This document shows, piece after piece, positions 18,622 through 27,107 of a stretch of 64,000 nt of DNA. A model generated the notes under the pieces. That model worked only from the letters and a program-made list of their open reading frames with translations. It ran no database searches and was not told the origin of the DNA. The DNA is from Caenispirillum bisanense (GTDB lineage Bacteria; Pseudomonadota; Alphaproteobacteria; Rhodospirillales; UBA2165), in assembly GCA_945877815.1 (NCBI GenBank), contig CAMDWJ010000014.1, positions 32,677 through 96,676 on the forward strand, given 5' to 3'. The translations under genes were made by a program, and so were the position numbers. How positions within the stretch are numbered: position 1 is the first letter of the stretch; each line of letters opens with the position of its first letter.

Positions 18622-21600
18622 TTAATCGACATCCTTGCGTCCGAGTGCACGGTCGATTGTTCCCAGCAGGTCGTCGATGACGAAGGGTTTCGTGAGGTAA
18701 CTGAAAAATCCGGCTTCGGCGCCTTTTTGGATGTCTTTGGACATGGCCGCCGCGGACAACGCGATCACCGGGATGTTATTGGTCTCCGGTTCGCGTTTCA
18801 GTTTGGCCAGCGCTTCGAACCCATTCATGCCCGGCAGATTGATATCCATGACGATGATGTCCGGGTGGGTTTCGCGTGCGATGCGGATGCCGTTCTCCGC
18901 ATCCGTCGCCGACAGTAGCGACAAATTTGGGATGTGACTGACGACTTCTTCGAGGAGACGAAGGTTCGACTCGTCGTCCTCGACATAGAGCAGTTTGCGC
19001 CGCCCGCCGGTCGACAGTTTGAAGGCCGGCTCGATTTCCGGGGTATTCACGATTTGCGTTCTGCTTTCTTCGCCATGAGGGTCCGCCGTCGACGGCACCT
19101 CGATCCAGAATGTGCTGCCGACGCCTACCTCGCTCGTAAATCCGATTTTGCCGTCCATGCGTTCGATCAGCTGCTTGGAAATGGCGAGGCCGATGCCCGT
19201 TCCTTCGATTCCGCGCTGAGTCGCATCGAGCCGGCTGAACGGTTCGAACAATTCGCGTTGGCGCGCCAAGGCGATACCGTTGCCGGTATCCTCGATCGCG
19301 ATGCGGATCGATCCATCGGGACGTTCCTCGCAATCGACCGTGACCTTGCCGCCTATCCGATTGAATTTGATGGCGTTGGACAAGAGATTGACCATTGCTT
19401 GTTTGAGTCGGACATCGTCGCAATGGACGATGAACGGCGACTTCGCGAGCGTTTTGTCGTTGATCGTGATCCGGTTGCGGGCCGCCAGCGATTCCACCAA
19501 GCTCAGACATTCCGCGATCACCTTGTTGAGCGCCAGATCCTTGATGGCCAGCTCGACGCGGCCGGATTCGATACGGCTCAGGTCGAGAATGTCGTTGATC
19601 AGATTGAGAAGATGTTGGCCGCTTTTGAGGATTTGATTGAGCTGGCGCTGTTGGCGTACGCTGACGGGCTCTTTCTTGTTCTGAAGCAGCAGCTGAGTAT
19701 AGCCGAGCACGGCGTTCATGGGCGTACGCAACTCGTGGCTCATACTCGACAAAAATTCGGTTTTCGCACGATTGGCCGTTTCGGCATCGAGTTTCGCGCG
19801 TTCCAGTGCGGCTTGAATCCGTTTCTGCGCGGTGATGTCCTGGATGCTGCCGATCAGCTTCAGCGGCTGTCCGTCGGCGTCGTAGGTGTATTCGCCGCTC
19901 GTCGTCACATTGCGCTCAACCCCGTCGGGGCGCACCGCGCGATATTCGAATGAATAACTGCGCTGACGGGTGCGAACCGCATTTTCGAGAACGCGTTGCA
20001 CGCGACCACGATCGCCCGGATGGATGTGCTGCAAGAACCGATCCATGGTGATGGGCGGGCCGGCGGGATCGAGGCCGTGGATGCGATAAAGCTCCTGCGT
20101 CCAGTAGAAATAGTCCGTATCGAACGTCCGCTCGAAGCTGCCGACATGGGCGAGCCTTTGTGCCGCCTCCAAGGCGAGGCGCGTACGTTCGCGCTCCAAT
20201 TCGGCGCTTTTGCGTTCGGTGACGTCGAGCGACATGACGAAGAAACCAACAACCTCGCCATTCTCGTCGCGATCGGGGATCAGCGTCGATTCCGTTTGAA
20301 CGATCGTTCCGTCGAGGGCCATCAGATCGTTGCCATGGCGCGTAATTTCGCCTTTCAGCGCGCGCTCGACATAGGGTTGGGACCGTTTTGCCATTTCCGG
20401 GCCGAAGACTTCGGCGATGGTGCGGCCGATCAAAGTATCGAATTCGTCGCCGGCGATGCGTCGGTAGAAGCTGTTCGCGTAACGAAACCGGGTTTCCCTA
20501 TCGTGGTAGCCGATGAAGGCGGGGACGGATTCGGTAGTCAGCCTGAGCAAGTTTTGAATGCCCTCGGCCTCTTGGCGGGCCGATACCTCTGCGGTTTCGT
20601 CAACGGTCGTGCCGCGGTATCCGCCGAAGACGCCGTTGGCGTCGAAGGTGGGTACCCCATTGATGCGCAAATAACGGATGGCCCCCGAGGAATCTTTCGC
20701 GCGGCAGCGGAAGTTGCGGATGGGAACATGATGCTCCATGTCCCTGCGTAGATCGGCCCATTGGGTTTTATCGGCCTCGAAGACAGGCATGTCCCATCGC
20801 AGGCGCCCCATCATTCCGCCTTCGCGCCACATCACGTAACGCTCGCGCGGCGCGGACGTGAAGATAATGCGATGATTTCGGTCCGTTTCCCAAAAACGGT
20901 CCGCTGCGGATTGGGCAAAATCGCGGAAGCGCTGTTCGCTCTCGGTCAACGCGGCTTGCGCTTGCTTGTAGTCGGTTGTGTCGAAGACCGAAATAAGCTC
21001 CGCATCGCGATCTTCCCACTCAATGATCGTCGCGTAATTCATGGATTGAAATATGCTGTGGTCCAGGCGACGCCGCTGGAATTCCAGCCCACTCTTGCGC
21101 CGGTCTTCGCGATCTGCGGTGGCCCGCCATTGTCGCATCCTTTCGAGATCTTCAGGATGCACGAAAGCAACGGGATTGAGGCCGATCAGTGCTTCGGGCG
21201 TCTCTGCGCCGAATAGCTTGGCGGCGGCGTCGTTGGCAAATCGGACGGCCGCATTCTGGATCACCAGCATGGCATGCGGGGATCGCTCGACGAGCATCCG
21301 GTAGCGGCGTTCCCCCTCGCGCAAGGCATATTCCGCGGCGCGCCGATCTGTATCATCGTCGGCGGTGCCGCGTGCGCCGAGATAGGTTCCGGTTTCGAGG
21401 TCGAACACCGGGATGCCGCTGATTCGAAATGTATGAGCGTGCGATTGCTTGTCGAGAATGACAAAGCGACGATTGCGAAACGCGCGGCGGAAAATGTCGG
21501 GTGCGGAAATCGGCGCTTCGTCTTCGAAACTGCCGAGTTCGAGGATAGATTTTCCGATCAGTTCGCGCGGGATGAAGCCGAGAATATCGAATACGCGTTC

Positions 21601-21777
21601 TGAAATGTAGGACAGGCGCAAATCCGGGTCGATATCCCACACGAGGTCCGAGACAAGACGGGTCAGGTCGTCGAGCCGCTGTTCGAGCTCGATGATCCGA
21701 GCCTGATAGGGGGCTATGGCAAAGGTCAAATCTTCGGATGAAGGACGACTGGGCTTGTCCTGCTCACGCGGCGTCAT
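18622..21777 (-). CDS. Five-PAS hybrid sensor histidine kinase
   Basis: The 1051-residue cytoplasmic protein has no membrane helix. Five PAS repeats can be placed at about 35-145, 155-272, 283-395, 405-522 and 535-652, the last two PAS/PAC-like. The HisKA helix pair follows, with His681 in Met-Ser-His-Glu-Leu-Arg-Thr-Pro, then a HATPase with N box Asn-Leu-Leu-Ser-Asn-Ala, Asp-Thr-Gly-Asn-Gly-Ile and Gly-Thr-Gly-Ile-Gly-Leu. A C-terminal receiver has phospho-acceptor Asp978 in Val-Met-Asp-Ile-Asn-Leu-Pro-Gly. Signals are unknown; no heme or flavin pocket can be named by eye. The start overlaps the upstream DUF2336 gene by 14 bases. Confidence 0.93.
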   Translation of the reverse strand: MTPREQDKPSRPSSEDLTFAIAPYQARIIELEQRLDDLTRLVSDLVWDIDPDLRLSYISERVFDILGFIPRELIGKSILELGSFEDEAPISAPDIFRRAFRNRRFVILDKQSHAHTFRISGIPVFDLETGTYLGARGTADDDTDRRAAEYALREGERRYRMLVERSPHAMLVIQNAAVRFANDAAAKLFGAETPEALIGLNPVAFVHPEDLERMRQWRATADREDRRKSGLEFQRRRLDHSIFQSMNYATIIEWEDRDAELISVFDTTDYKQAQAALTESEQRFRDFAQSAADRFWETDRNHRIIFTSAPRERYVMWREGGMMGRLRWDMPVFEADKTQWADLRRDMEHHVPIRNFRCRAKDSSGAIRYLRINGVPTFDANGVFGGYRGTTVDETAEVSARQEAEGIQNLLRLTTESVPAFIGYHDRETRFRYANSFYRRIAGDEFDTLIGRTIAEVFGPEMAKRSQPYVERALKGEITRHGNDLMALDGTIVQTESTLIPDRDENGEVVGFFVMSLDVTERKSAELERERTRLALEAAQRLAHVGSFERTFDTDYFYWTQELYRIHGLDPAGPPITMDRFLQHIHPGDRGRVQRVLENAVRTRQRSYSFEYRAVRPDGVERNVTTSGEYTYDADGQPLKLIGSIQDITAQKRIQAALERAKLDAETANRAKTEFLSSMSHELRTPMNAVLGYTQLLLQNKKEPVSVRQQRQLNQILKSGQHLLNLINDILDLSRIESGRVELAIKDLALNKVIAECLSLVESLAARNRITINDKTLAKSPFIVHCDDVRLKQAMVNLLSNAIKFNRIGGKVTVDCEERPDGSIRIAIEDTGNGIALARQRELFEPFSRLDATQRGIEGTGIGLAISKQLIERMDGKIGFTSEVGVGSTFWIEVPSTADPHGEESRTQIVNTPEIEPAFKLSTGGRRKLLYVEDDESNLRLLEEVVSHIPNLSLLSATDAENGIRIARETHPDIIVMDINLPGMNGFEALAKLKREPETNNIPVIALSAAAMSKDIQKGAEAGFFSYLTKPFVIDDLLGTIDRALGRKDVD

Positions 21778-22891
21778 TGCGGGCCTGCTCGACCAGCCTT
21801 ATCGCGCTAAGGTATTCGGTATTGCGCAGCCAATGACGTATGACCTCTTCGGCGGTTTCCCGCTTCATCTTGTCGTAAAGCCCCTCTACAGCGACGGGTG
21901 GAACCGGTGCTGCGCTCGCGCGGGTGGCGCGAGCCTTGCTCGTGAGGCGGAAAATCTCGAGGAAATGTTCCTTGGCGAGGCCGAGGGATTTGCAGGTTAT
22001 GGCGAGGCCTTCCCCGCTGGCTTCCAAAAGGAAGCGCGTGATCAGGGTGCGACGCAGTCCGGTCGCCTTAACGAGCATGGATACGAAGAGATGAACGTGC
22101 CGATCCTTCAATGCTTGGATCAGAAGTTCGTGATTGATCAATCCGTCGTCATGCAGTTCGGTCGCAAGATCTTTACGTTCATGGGTCGAGGCATCGATCG
22201 CGGCCCGTTCGGCGCCGACCAGACCGGCATTCTCGAACAAATCGTCGACCGTCGCCGAGTCGAGCTTGAATTTTTGCAATATGTAGCTGCGTAGCGCCGC
22301 AGAAACCCACATGAACATCTTCGCGGCCAGTTCAGGGTCGAGTTCTTCGCGCCGAAGAATAGGTTGCTGGAAGGTGTCGACACGCCTTGATTTCTCGACG
22401 AGATAGGCGAGGGTCGATTTCGCGATTCGCGCGCCGGAATTTTCAAGCAGGCTCACGATCACGTCCCGGTTTCCCGTCGCCACCAGCTCGCTGGAGACGC
22501 GCTCGCTGACGTCGTAGCGCAGCGCGACGGCCAGTTGATGTTCAAAGGCGCGGTTACGGATGATCTCGACCAGATCGGCGTCTTTGAGCGCGTGGCACCG
22601 CGTCAGGATGGGGTATGCGACCTCGATGGTGTCGTCGGCGAGGATGCGGGCAAGCTCGCGCGGCACATCGGCCCGTTCGGCGACTTGCGCCGAAATGATC
22701 TCGCGCACCGCCCTTTCGGTTTCGCGCACCAAATGCTGAAGGATTCCGTACATCAAGGTTTTTTCGCGATCGCTCAGATTGCGATTTTGATCCTCGAAAA
22801 GATCCGCGATCGTGTCCGCCAATTGCGACCGCCCCGATTTGGATCGGTCGCGTGCCATTGCGAGCAATTGATTGGCGTCGAAGTCTTTCAT
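21764..22891 (-). CDS. DUF2336 domain protein
   Basis: The 375-residue protein is all-helical with the DUF2336 layout: an N-terminal repeat region (Leu-Ala-Asp-Thr-Ile-Ala-Asp-Leu-Phe at about 23-31), then HEAT-like pairs such as Val-Ala-Tyr-Pro-Ile-Leu and Ala-Val-Ala-Leu-Arg-Tyr-Asp-Val-Ser. The family is common in alphaproteobacteria and its biochemical role is unknown. It precedes and overlaps the hybrid kinase by 14 bases, so the two are co-translated, which suggests a partner or output of the kinase. AAGGAG lies about 11 bases before the ATG. Confidence 0.85.
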   Translation of the reverse strand: MKDFDANQLLAMARDRSKSGRSQLADTIADLFEDQNRNLSDREKTLMYGILQHLVRETERAVREIISAQVAERADVPRELARILADDTIEVAYPILTRCHALKDADLVEIIRNRAFEHQLAVALRYDVSERVSSELVATGNRDVIVSLLENSGARIAKSTLAYLVEKSRRVDTFQQPILRREELDPELAAKMFMWVSAALRSYILQKFKLDSATVDDLFENAGLVGAERAAIDASTHERKDLATELHDDGLINHELLIQALKDRHVHLFVSMLVKATGLRRTLITRFLLEASGEGLAITCKSLGLAKEHFLEIFRLTSKARATRASAAPVPPVAVEGLYDKMKRETAEEVIRHWLRNTEYLSAIRLVEQARNDAA

Positions 22892-22923
22892 CGTATTCGC
22901 TGCTCCTTAACGGGGCGGCTGAG

Positions 22924-23955
22924 TCAGTTTATTCCGGGCAGTTTAAAGACCTGTCCGGGGAAAATCAGGTTCGCGTCTTTGATCTGGTCGCGGTTTTCAT
23001 TGAAAATCGAGGTGAACTTGAAGCCATCACCATAGGTGCTGCGTGCGATACGCCACAGACTGTTGCCATCCTTCACGACGACGAGCGATCCGGGCTTCAC
23101 GTCCTTGAGAGGTTCGAGGCGCGCGAATTGTACTTCCAAGCGCGCGACGACTTTGCCGTCCGCTTGGATTTGGTCGGCGCGCAGCACGTAGTTCCCGGTG
23201 CCCACCGGCTTGCTTGGCTTGAACGACCATTGACCGCGTGCGTCGGATTGAACGCGCCCAAGAAATTGGTTGTCGAGATAGAGCTGCACGAGACTGCCGG
23301 GCGGCGCTTTCCCGACGATGTCGAGCATCCCGGCCGCGTCGTAATCGACAGCATCGACGGCAAATTTCAAGACGCCCGCCTGGCCCGTCGGATCTTCTCC
23401 CGGCCGTTGCAGGATTTCGACCGAACCGGGCTGCCCTTCTTTGGGAACACGCATCGCGACGGCTTGGTTTTCCGATCCGCGCTCCGGCACGATGACCACG
23501 ACATCGGACGAGGAGGGAATACCGCTTTCGTCCTTTTCGCGCATGATCAGCGACAATCTTCGATTTCCGGGTGCCAGGGGTGTTTCGGGCACGAACACCC
23601 ATTCGCCACGGCGATCGCTCTCGACCTCGCCGATTTTCTTGTCGCCGTCGTAGATTTCAACGCGCGCACCGGGTTTGGCGCGTCCCGCCATGACCGTATC
23701 GCCCTGGGGATTGACGCGCACGACGTCGAATGACGGCGCATCGGTTGCGTTCCCCGCCGGTTGCACGGCGGGTGCGGCAGGTTTGGCTGTTTCACCGCGT
23801 TCGGCGGTCACCGTCGTGCGGCGCGAGGAACCCTCGTCGCCCCAATCCAACGTGAAATTGAGGACAATTGCCGCGGCCACAACGAAAACGCCCAGTATCG
23901 AAATCAGAACCGGTTTGTTCACAAGGTTTGCCTGCACCACCAATGATGGCTTCAC
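22924..23955 (-). CDS. LysM-domain protein with N-terminal membrane anchor
   Basis: The 343-residue protein has one hydrophobic segment near the start (about 16-32), a low-complexity linker rich in Pro/Ala, then two or three Ig-like beta domains (Gly-Ala-Arg-Val-Glu-Ile-Tyr-Asp-Gly and Gly-Ser-Leu-Val-Gln-Leu-Tyr-Leu-Asp units). It ends in a LysM motif beginning Val-Lys-Asp-Gly-Asn-Ser-Leu-Trp-Arg-Ile-Ala and closing Ile-Phe-Pro-Gly-Gln-Val-Phe-Lys-Leu. LysM binds peptidoglycan, so it is likely an inner-membrane-anchored periplasmic protein. The start is GTG 23955 with GAGG upstream; the frame extending to 24291 overlaps the next gene and lacks coding character. Confidence 0.85.
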   Translation of the reverse strand: MKPSLVVQANLVNKPVLISILGVFVVAAAIVLNFTLDWGDEGSSRRTTVTAERGETAKPAAPAVQPAGNATDAPSFDVVRVNPQGDTVMAGRAKPGARVEIYDGDKKIGEVESDRRGEWVFVPETPLAPGNRRLSLIMREKDESGIPSSSDVVVIVPERGSENQAVAMRVPKEGQPGSVEILQRPGEDPTGQAGVLKFAVDAVDYDAAGMLDIVGKAPPGSLVQLYLDNQFLGRVQSDARGQWSFKPSKPVGTGNYVLRADQIQADGKVVARLEVQFARLEPLKDVKPGSLVVVKDGNSLWRIARSTYGDGFKFTSIFNENRDQIKDANLIFPGQVFKLPGIN

Positions 23956-24005
23956 CCTAATACCTCGGAAATCCGGGCGCAACGGCGGTCGGTGGGGGCC
24001 GGAGG

Positions 24006-24848
24006 TTAACTTGCCTCGAAGTTTACGCCGACATGGGCCGCCAGCGCTGCAAGCACAATGGGTAGGAGCGACGCGACGGCAGCCAGAACGGGTATCAGCC
24101 AACGTCGCCGCCCTTTCCGGTCTGCGAGCAGTTTTCTGACCGGCGCATCGGAGAAGAAGATAAAGCCGAGTATGAGCAAGGCGGGCACCATCGCATGCGT
24201 TGACATTGCCAGCCGCACGCCCGTGACAAGAAGCGCACCGGCGCCCGTCAGCATCAAAGTCATGCCGAATCGCATCGTCGGATTGATCCAATTCAGCACG
24301 AAATATCCGGCGGCCGCCGCCGCGAGTTGGAAGGCCAGCGTGGTTTCAAGGCCGGCCGCCCAGGCGGCGGCACCCAGGCCGGCCGCAGCAAGCGCCAGCA
24401 TTGCCGAGGCGACCGGCGATGCGTCCTTGGCGACAACGTAAAGGCGCGCAACCACGGTGACCCAGGCGCCCAGCAGAACGAGCGTCCAGATATCGAATGC
24501 GATGCGCAACGAATAGACGGCGCCGAGCCCAAAGAATATCGCGATGCCGAGGTCCAGCCGCGGCATGGTCCGCTCGATCTTGGTGCGCAGGAAATCGATC
24601 GGCACGCCGATCAGAAGCCCGGCCGCGATCATGTAGAACATATTGTTGTCGTCGCCCGACGGCGGGAAAAGGATTGCGCCCAATTCATAGGCCGAAGTCC
24701 AGGCGAAGACGATGCCGAGTGCCGCGCCGGTCGTCTGCTCACCCCGATTGCCGGCGCCGACCCAGCGGATCAACCCAGCGAGGATCAGGGTCGCGACAAA
24801 GGGAATGGCAAAATAGCGGACGATCGGATCGTTCAGGACCGCGGGCAT
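24006..24848 (-). CDS. Polytopic membrane protein of unknown function
   Basis: The 280-residue protein has about eight or nine hydrophobic segments spread over its length, with Arg/Lys-rich loops (Arg-Thr-Lys-Ile-Glu-Arg; Arg-Lys-Gly-Arg-Arg-Arg near the C-terminus) and an acidic Asp-Asp-Asn-Asn loop. No catalytic motif was recognised. It lies between the diheme cytochrome gene (18 bases) and the LysM gene (50 bases) on one strand, so it may be co-transcribed with either. ATG 24848 is the first plausible start. Confidence 0.7.
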   Translation of the reverse strand: MPAVLNDPIVRYFAIPFVATLILAGLIRWVGAGNRGEQTTGAALGIVFAWTSAYELGAILFPPSGDDNNMFYMIAAGLLIGVPIDFLRTKIERTMPRLDLGIAIFFGLGAVYSLRIAFDIWTLVLLGAWVTVVARLYVVAKDASPVASAMLALAAAGLGAAAWAAGLETTLAFQLAAAAAGYFVLNWINPTMRFGMTLMLTGAGALLVTGVRLAMSTHAMVPALLILGFIFFSDAPVRKLLADRKGRRRWLIPVLAAVASLLPIVLAALAAHVGVNFEAS

Positions 24849-24866
24849 GACGATCTAATGAACGCG

Positions 24867-25763
24867 TTATTGGGCTTTGGCGGCGCGCGGCGGCGTACGG
24901 ACCGGTGGCAACGATTTGAGGAAGACGGCGATGGCCATGCGGTCCTCCTCGGTCAGCTTGCTTGTATTCGCGACGACCTCGCCCATGCTGGCGCTGACGA
25001 CGTCGCCTTCGGGCGTAAGGCCCGACGACAGCGTCTCGGCGATCTCGTCGAGCGCCCATTTACCGATGCCCGTCTGCTCGTCCGGGGTGATGTTGGGCAC
25101 CGAGCCGCCTTCAGGACCAGTGGGCGAGCCGCCGAGTTCTCGATCGCGCCGGGTCGCACCCAAAATATTACGTTCGGTGTGACATTCGCCGCAATGGGTC
25201 GCCGCGCGTACGAGGTAGGAGCCGCGGTTCCATTGCGCATCGTGCGCGGGATCGGGCGCAAGCGGCCCCTTGTCCAGGAACAACAGCTTCCAGCCGACCA
25301 TGGTAAAGCGGAAGCCGAAGGGGAATTTGATGTCGTGCGGGATATCGGCGCGCGCCACGGCGGGCCGTGAAAAGATATATGCCTTGATGTCCAGGATGTC
25401 GCGGTCGGTCATCTTGGTGAAGGACGTATAGGGGAAGACCGGGAAATAATGTTCGCCCGCCGGCGAAACGCCGTCGCGCAACGCGCGCAGGAAATCTGCG
25501 TCGGTCCAATTGCCGATGCCGTGGGTTTTATCCGGCGTGATGTTGGGGCCGTAATAGGTCCCGAACGGGGTGTGCAACGGACCGCCGCCGGCGAGCTTCT
25601 CGCCTTTGTTCTTGGTATCGGTATGGCAACCTTCGCAGCCGGCGGCGATATAGAGATATTGCCCGCGCTCGATCGCGGCCGGGTCTTGCGCAAAGGCAGG
25701 CGAGGCGAGGGTCATGACACCCGCCGCGACCGCACATAAAAATGGCACCAACGCTTTCATCAT
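24867..25763 (-). CDS. Exported diheme c-type cytochrome
   Basis: The 298-residue precursor has a signal peptide (Met-Met-Lys-Ala-Leu-Val-Pro-Phe-Leu up to Pro-Ala-Phe-Ala, cleavage expected before Gln-Asp) and two heme attachment sites, Cys-Glu-Gly-Cys-His near the N-terminus and Cys-Gly-Glu-Cys-His in the middle. Each is followed by Asn-Ile-Thr-Pro-Asp, resembling the cytochrome subunits of membrane alcohol or aldehyde dehydrogenases. It would carry electrons in the periplasm. No dehydrogenase subunit is nearby. Starts at 25763 or 25760 lie in the loop of a perfect hairpin and no Shine-Dalgarno is visible. A cytochrome c556-like gene lies directly upstream. Confidence 0.9.
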   Translation of the reverse strand: MMKALVPFLCAVAAGVMTLASPAFAQDPAAIERGQYLYIAAGCEGCHTDTKNKGEKLAGGGPLHTPFGTYYGPNITPDKTHGIGNWTDADFLRALRDGVSPAGEHYFPVFPYTSFTKMTDRDILDIKAYIFSRPAVARADIPHDIKFPFGFRFTMVGWKLLFLDKGPLAPDPAHDAQWNRGSYLVRAATHCGECHTERNILGATRRDRELGGSPTGPEGGSVPNITPDEQTGIGKWALDEIAETLSSGLTPEGDVVSASMGEVVANTSKLTEEDRMAIAVFLKSLPPVRTPPRAAKAQ

Positions 25764-25780
25764 GGAAGCGTTGGTGCCAT
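25742..25780 (-). promoter_or_regulatory. 15-bp perfect hairpin holding the cytochrome start codons in its loop
   Basis: Arms 25742-25756 and 25766-25780 are exact reverse complements and enclose a 9-base loop. On the minus strand the loop contains the ATG-ATG of the diheme cytochrome gene. The 3' arm encodes residues Lys-Ala-Leu-Val-Pro, while the 5' arm lies in the leader and contains a 6-codon ATG reading frame whose TGA overlaps the first cytochrome ATG. A translational switch or attenuator is likely; which is unknown. Confidence 0.75.
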
Positions 25781-25828
25781 GAAACGCGATCAAAGGGAAG
25801 GCGGTTTGATGAACCGTCGATTCCCGCC

Positions 25829-26281
25829 TTATTGCTTAGCCGGCCCGCGATAGACGTCGTGGCAGACATTGCAGGCCGCGACGACATTCTTCACATGACC
25901 TTTGGTGCCATCGAGATCGCCCTTTTCGGAGCTGGCGACGGCGGAGGCGGCATGCGTTTGGGCGGCCGTCAATTTTGCCTTGAAATCGTCGTTCATCGAC
26001 CAGATTTCAGGCTTGGCGCGCGATTCGGGCGTCATCGAGCCGGCGGGGAAAAGGCCGCCCAGCTTTTGCAGATTGGCCTGGATCAGCTTGGCATCTTCGA
26101 CCGTCGCCTTGGCGTCGTCGGCCTTATTGATGCGGCCGGCGGCACCGCCCATTCCCTTCATCAGGGCGGAACGCTCCTTAACGGACGCTGCGGCGTCCTG
26201 GGCCTGGCCCTGGGTCGCGAAGCCGGTCGCGAGCAGCGCAACGGCCGCCGCCGCGATCATGGTGGTGGACAAAAATTTCAT
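25829..26281 (-). CDS. Cytochrome c556/c'-type monoheme protein
   Basis: The 150-residue precursor has a signal peptide ending near Gln-Gly-Gln-Ala and a C-terminal heme site Cys-Asn-Val-Cys-His, the arrangement of cytochrome c' and c556 four-helix bundles. The N-terminal mature helix carries Ser-Ala-Leu-Met-Lys-Gly-Met, where a Met may be the sixth ligand (c556, low-spin) rather than the open site of c'. It would act in the periplasm in electron transfer or NO binding. AGGAGAG lies upstream of the ATG. The diheme gene follows after 65 bases, which contain a 7-bp stem that starts at this stop codon. Confidence 0.9.
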   Translation of the reverse strand: MKFLSTTMIAAAAVALLATGFATQGQAQDAAASVKERSALMKGMGGAAGRINKADDAKATVEDAKLIQANLQKLGGLFPAGSMTPESRAKPEIWSMNDDFKAKLTAAQTHAASAVASSEKGDLDGTKGHVKNVVAACNVCHDVYRGPAKQ

Positions 26282-26376
26282 TCAATCTCTCCTGCGCGAG
26301 CATAGCCGTATGGGTTTACGGCGTCCTGGGGTAAACAATGACCGGGCAATTCTATTCCGGCAAGATGGAGCGAATT

Positions 26377-26961
26377 ATGAACCATATTGGCTCGGTCGCG
26401 GTTTTTTGCGGTTCTCGCCCCGGTGCGCGGCCGGCTTTCCGGCAGGCCGCCGAGGCGTTCGGCGATATTCTCGCCCGCGCCGGGGTCGGGCTCGTCTATG
26501 GCGGCGGCCGCGTCGGCCTGATGGGTATCATCGCCGATCGGGTCCTGTCGGGCGGTGGGCACGTCGTCGGTGTGATCCCGGATTTCCTGATGGAGCGCGA
26601 GGTCGGCCATGGCAGCGTGAGCGAGCTGATCCGCGTGCCCACCATGCATGAGCGCAAATACAAGATGTTCGACCGCGCCGATGGGTTCGTGGTTCTGCCG
26701 GGCGGGCTCGGCACGCTCGAAGAGGCGATGGAGATCATCACCTGGAAACAGCTGCATCTGCATGCCAAGCCGATCGTATTGCTGGATACGGAGGGTTATT
26801 GGCAGCCGCTCTTACGTGTGTGCGAATCGGTCATCGCCGAAGGGTTTGCCCACGACCGCATTCGCGATCTCTTCACGCTCGTCGCAACCCCTGAAGAGGT
26901 GCTGCCGGCTCTCGCGCTACAGCCGGGTCCGGACCGCATCGTTCTGGAAAGTCATCTATAA
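26377..26961 (+). CDS. LOG-family protein (TIGR00730; cytokinin riboside 5'-monophosphate phosphoribohydrolase-like)
   Basis: The 194-residue Rossmann-fold protein has the LOG signature Pro-Gly-Gly-Leu-Gly-Thr-Leu-Glu-Glu and the [11 protein letters not shown] loop that contacts the nucleotide. LOG proteins hydrolyse N6-modified adenosine monophosphates or AMP to the base and ribose-5-phosphate. In non-plant-associated bacteria the role is thought to be nucleotide salvage or housecleaning. The start is ATG 26377 with GGAG eight bases upstream; two earlier Met codons at 26338 and 26365 are less well placed. It is a single gene ahead of icd. Confidence 0.9.
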   Translation: MNHIGSVAVFCGSRPGARPAFRQAAEAFGDILARAGVGLVYGGGRVGLMGIIADRVLSGGGHVVGVIPDFLMEREVGHGSVSELIRVPTMHERKYKMFDRADGFVVLPGGLGTLEEAMEIITWKQLHLHAKPIVLLDTEGYWQPLLRVCESVIAEGFAHDRIRDLFTLVATPEEVLPALALQPGPDRIVLESHL

Positions 26962-27107
26962 GGCCAAACAGCCCTGGGGCCTCGCCCAAATCCGGGCTTG
27001 CGGCTTTGGGCCTCAGTCCTCTTGAATTGCCGAAATCGCCCCCGTATGGTCCCGGCCTCCGCAGGGGGAATGTTGCCGTCGTCCATTGCTGGGGAGTCGT
27101 ATTAGAA

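Noticed and set aside
26962..27107. Terminator or riboswitch ahead of icd
   Set aside because: Only GC-rich short stems such as GCCCAAA/TTTGGGC with a long loop and no T run; not strong enough to call.
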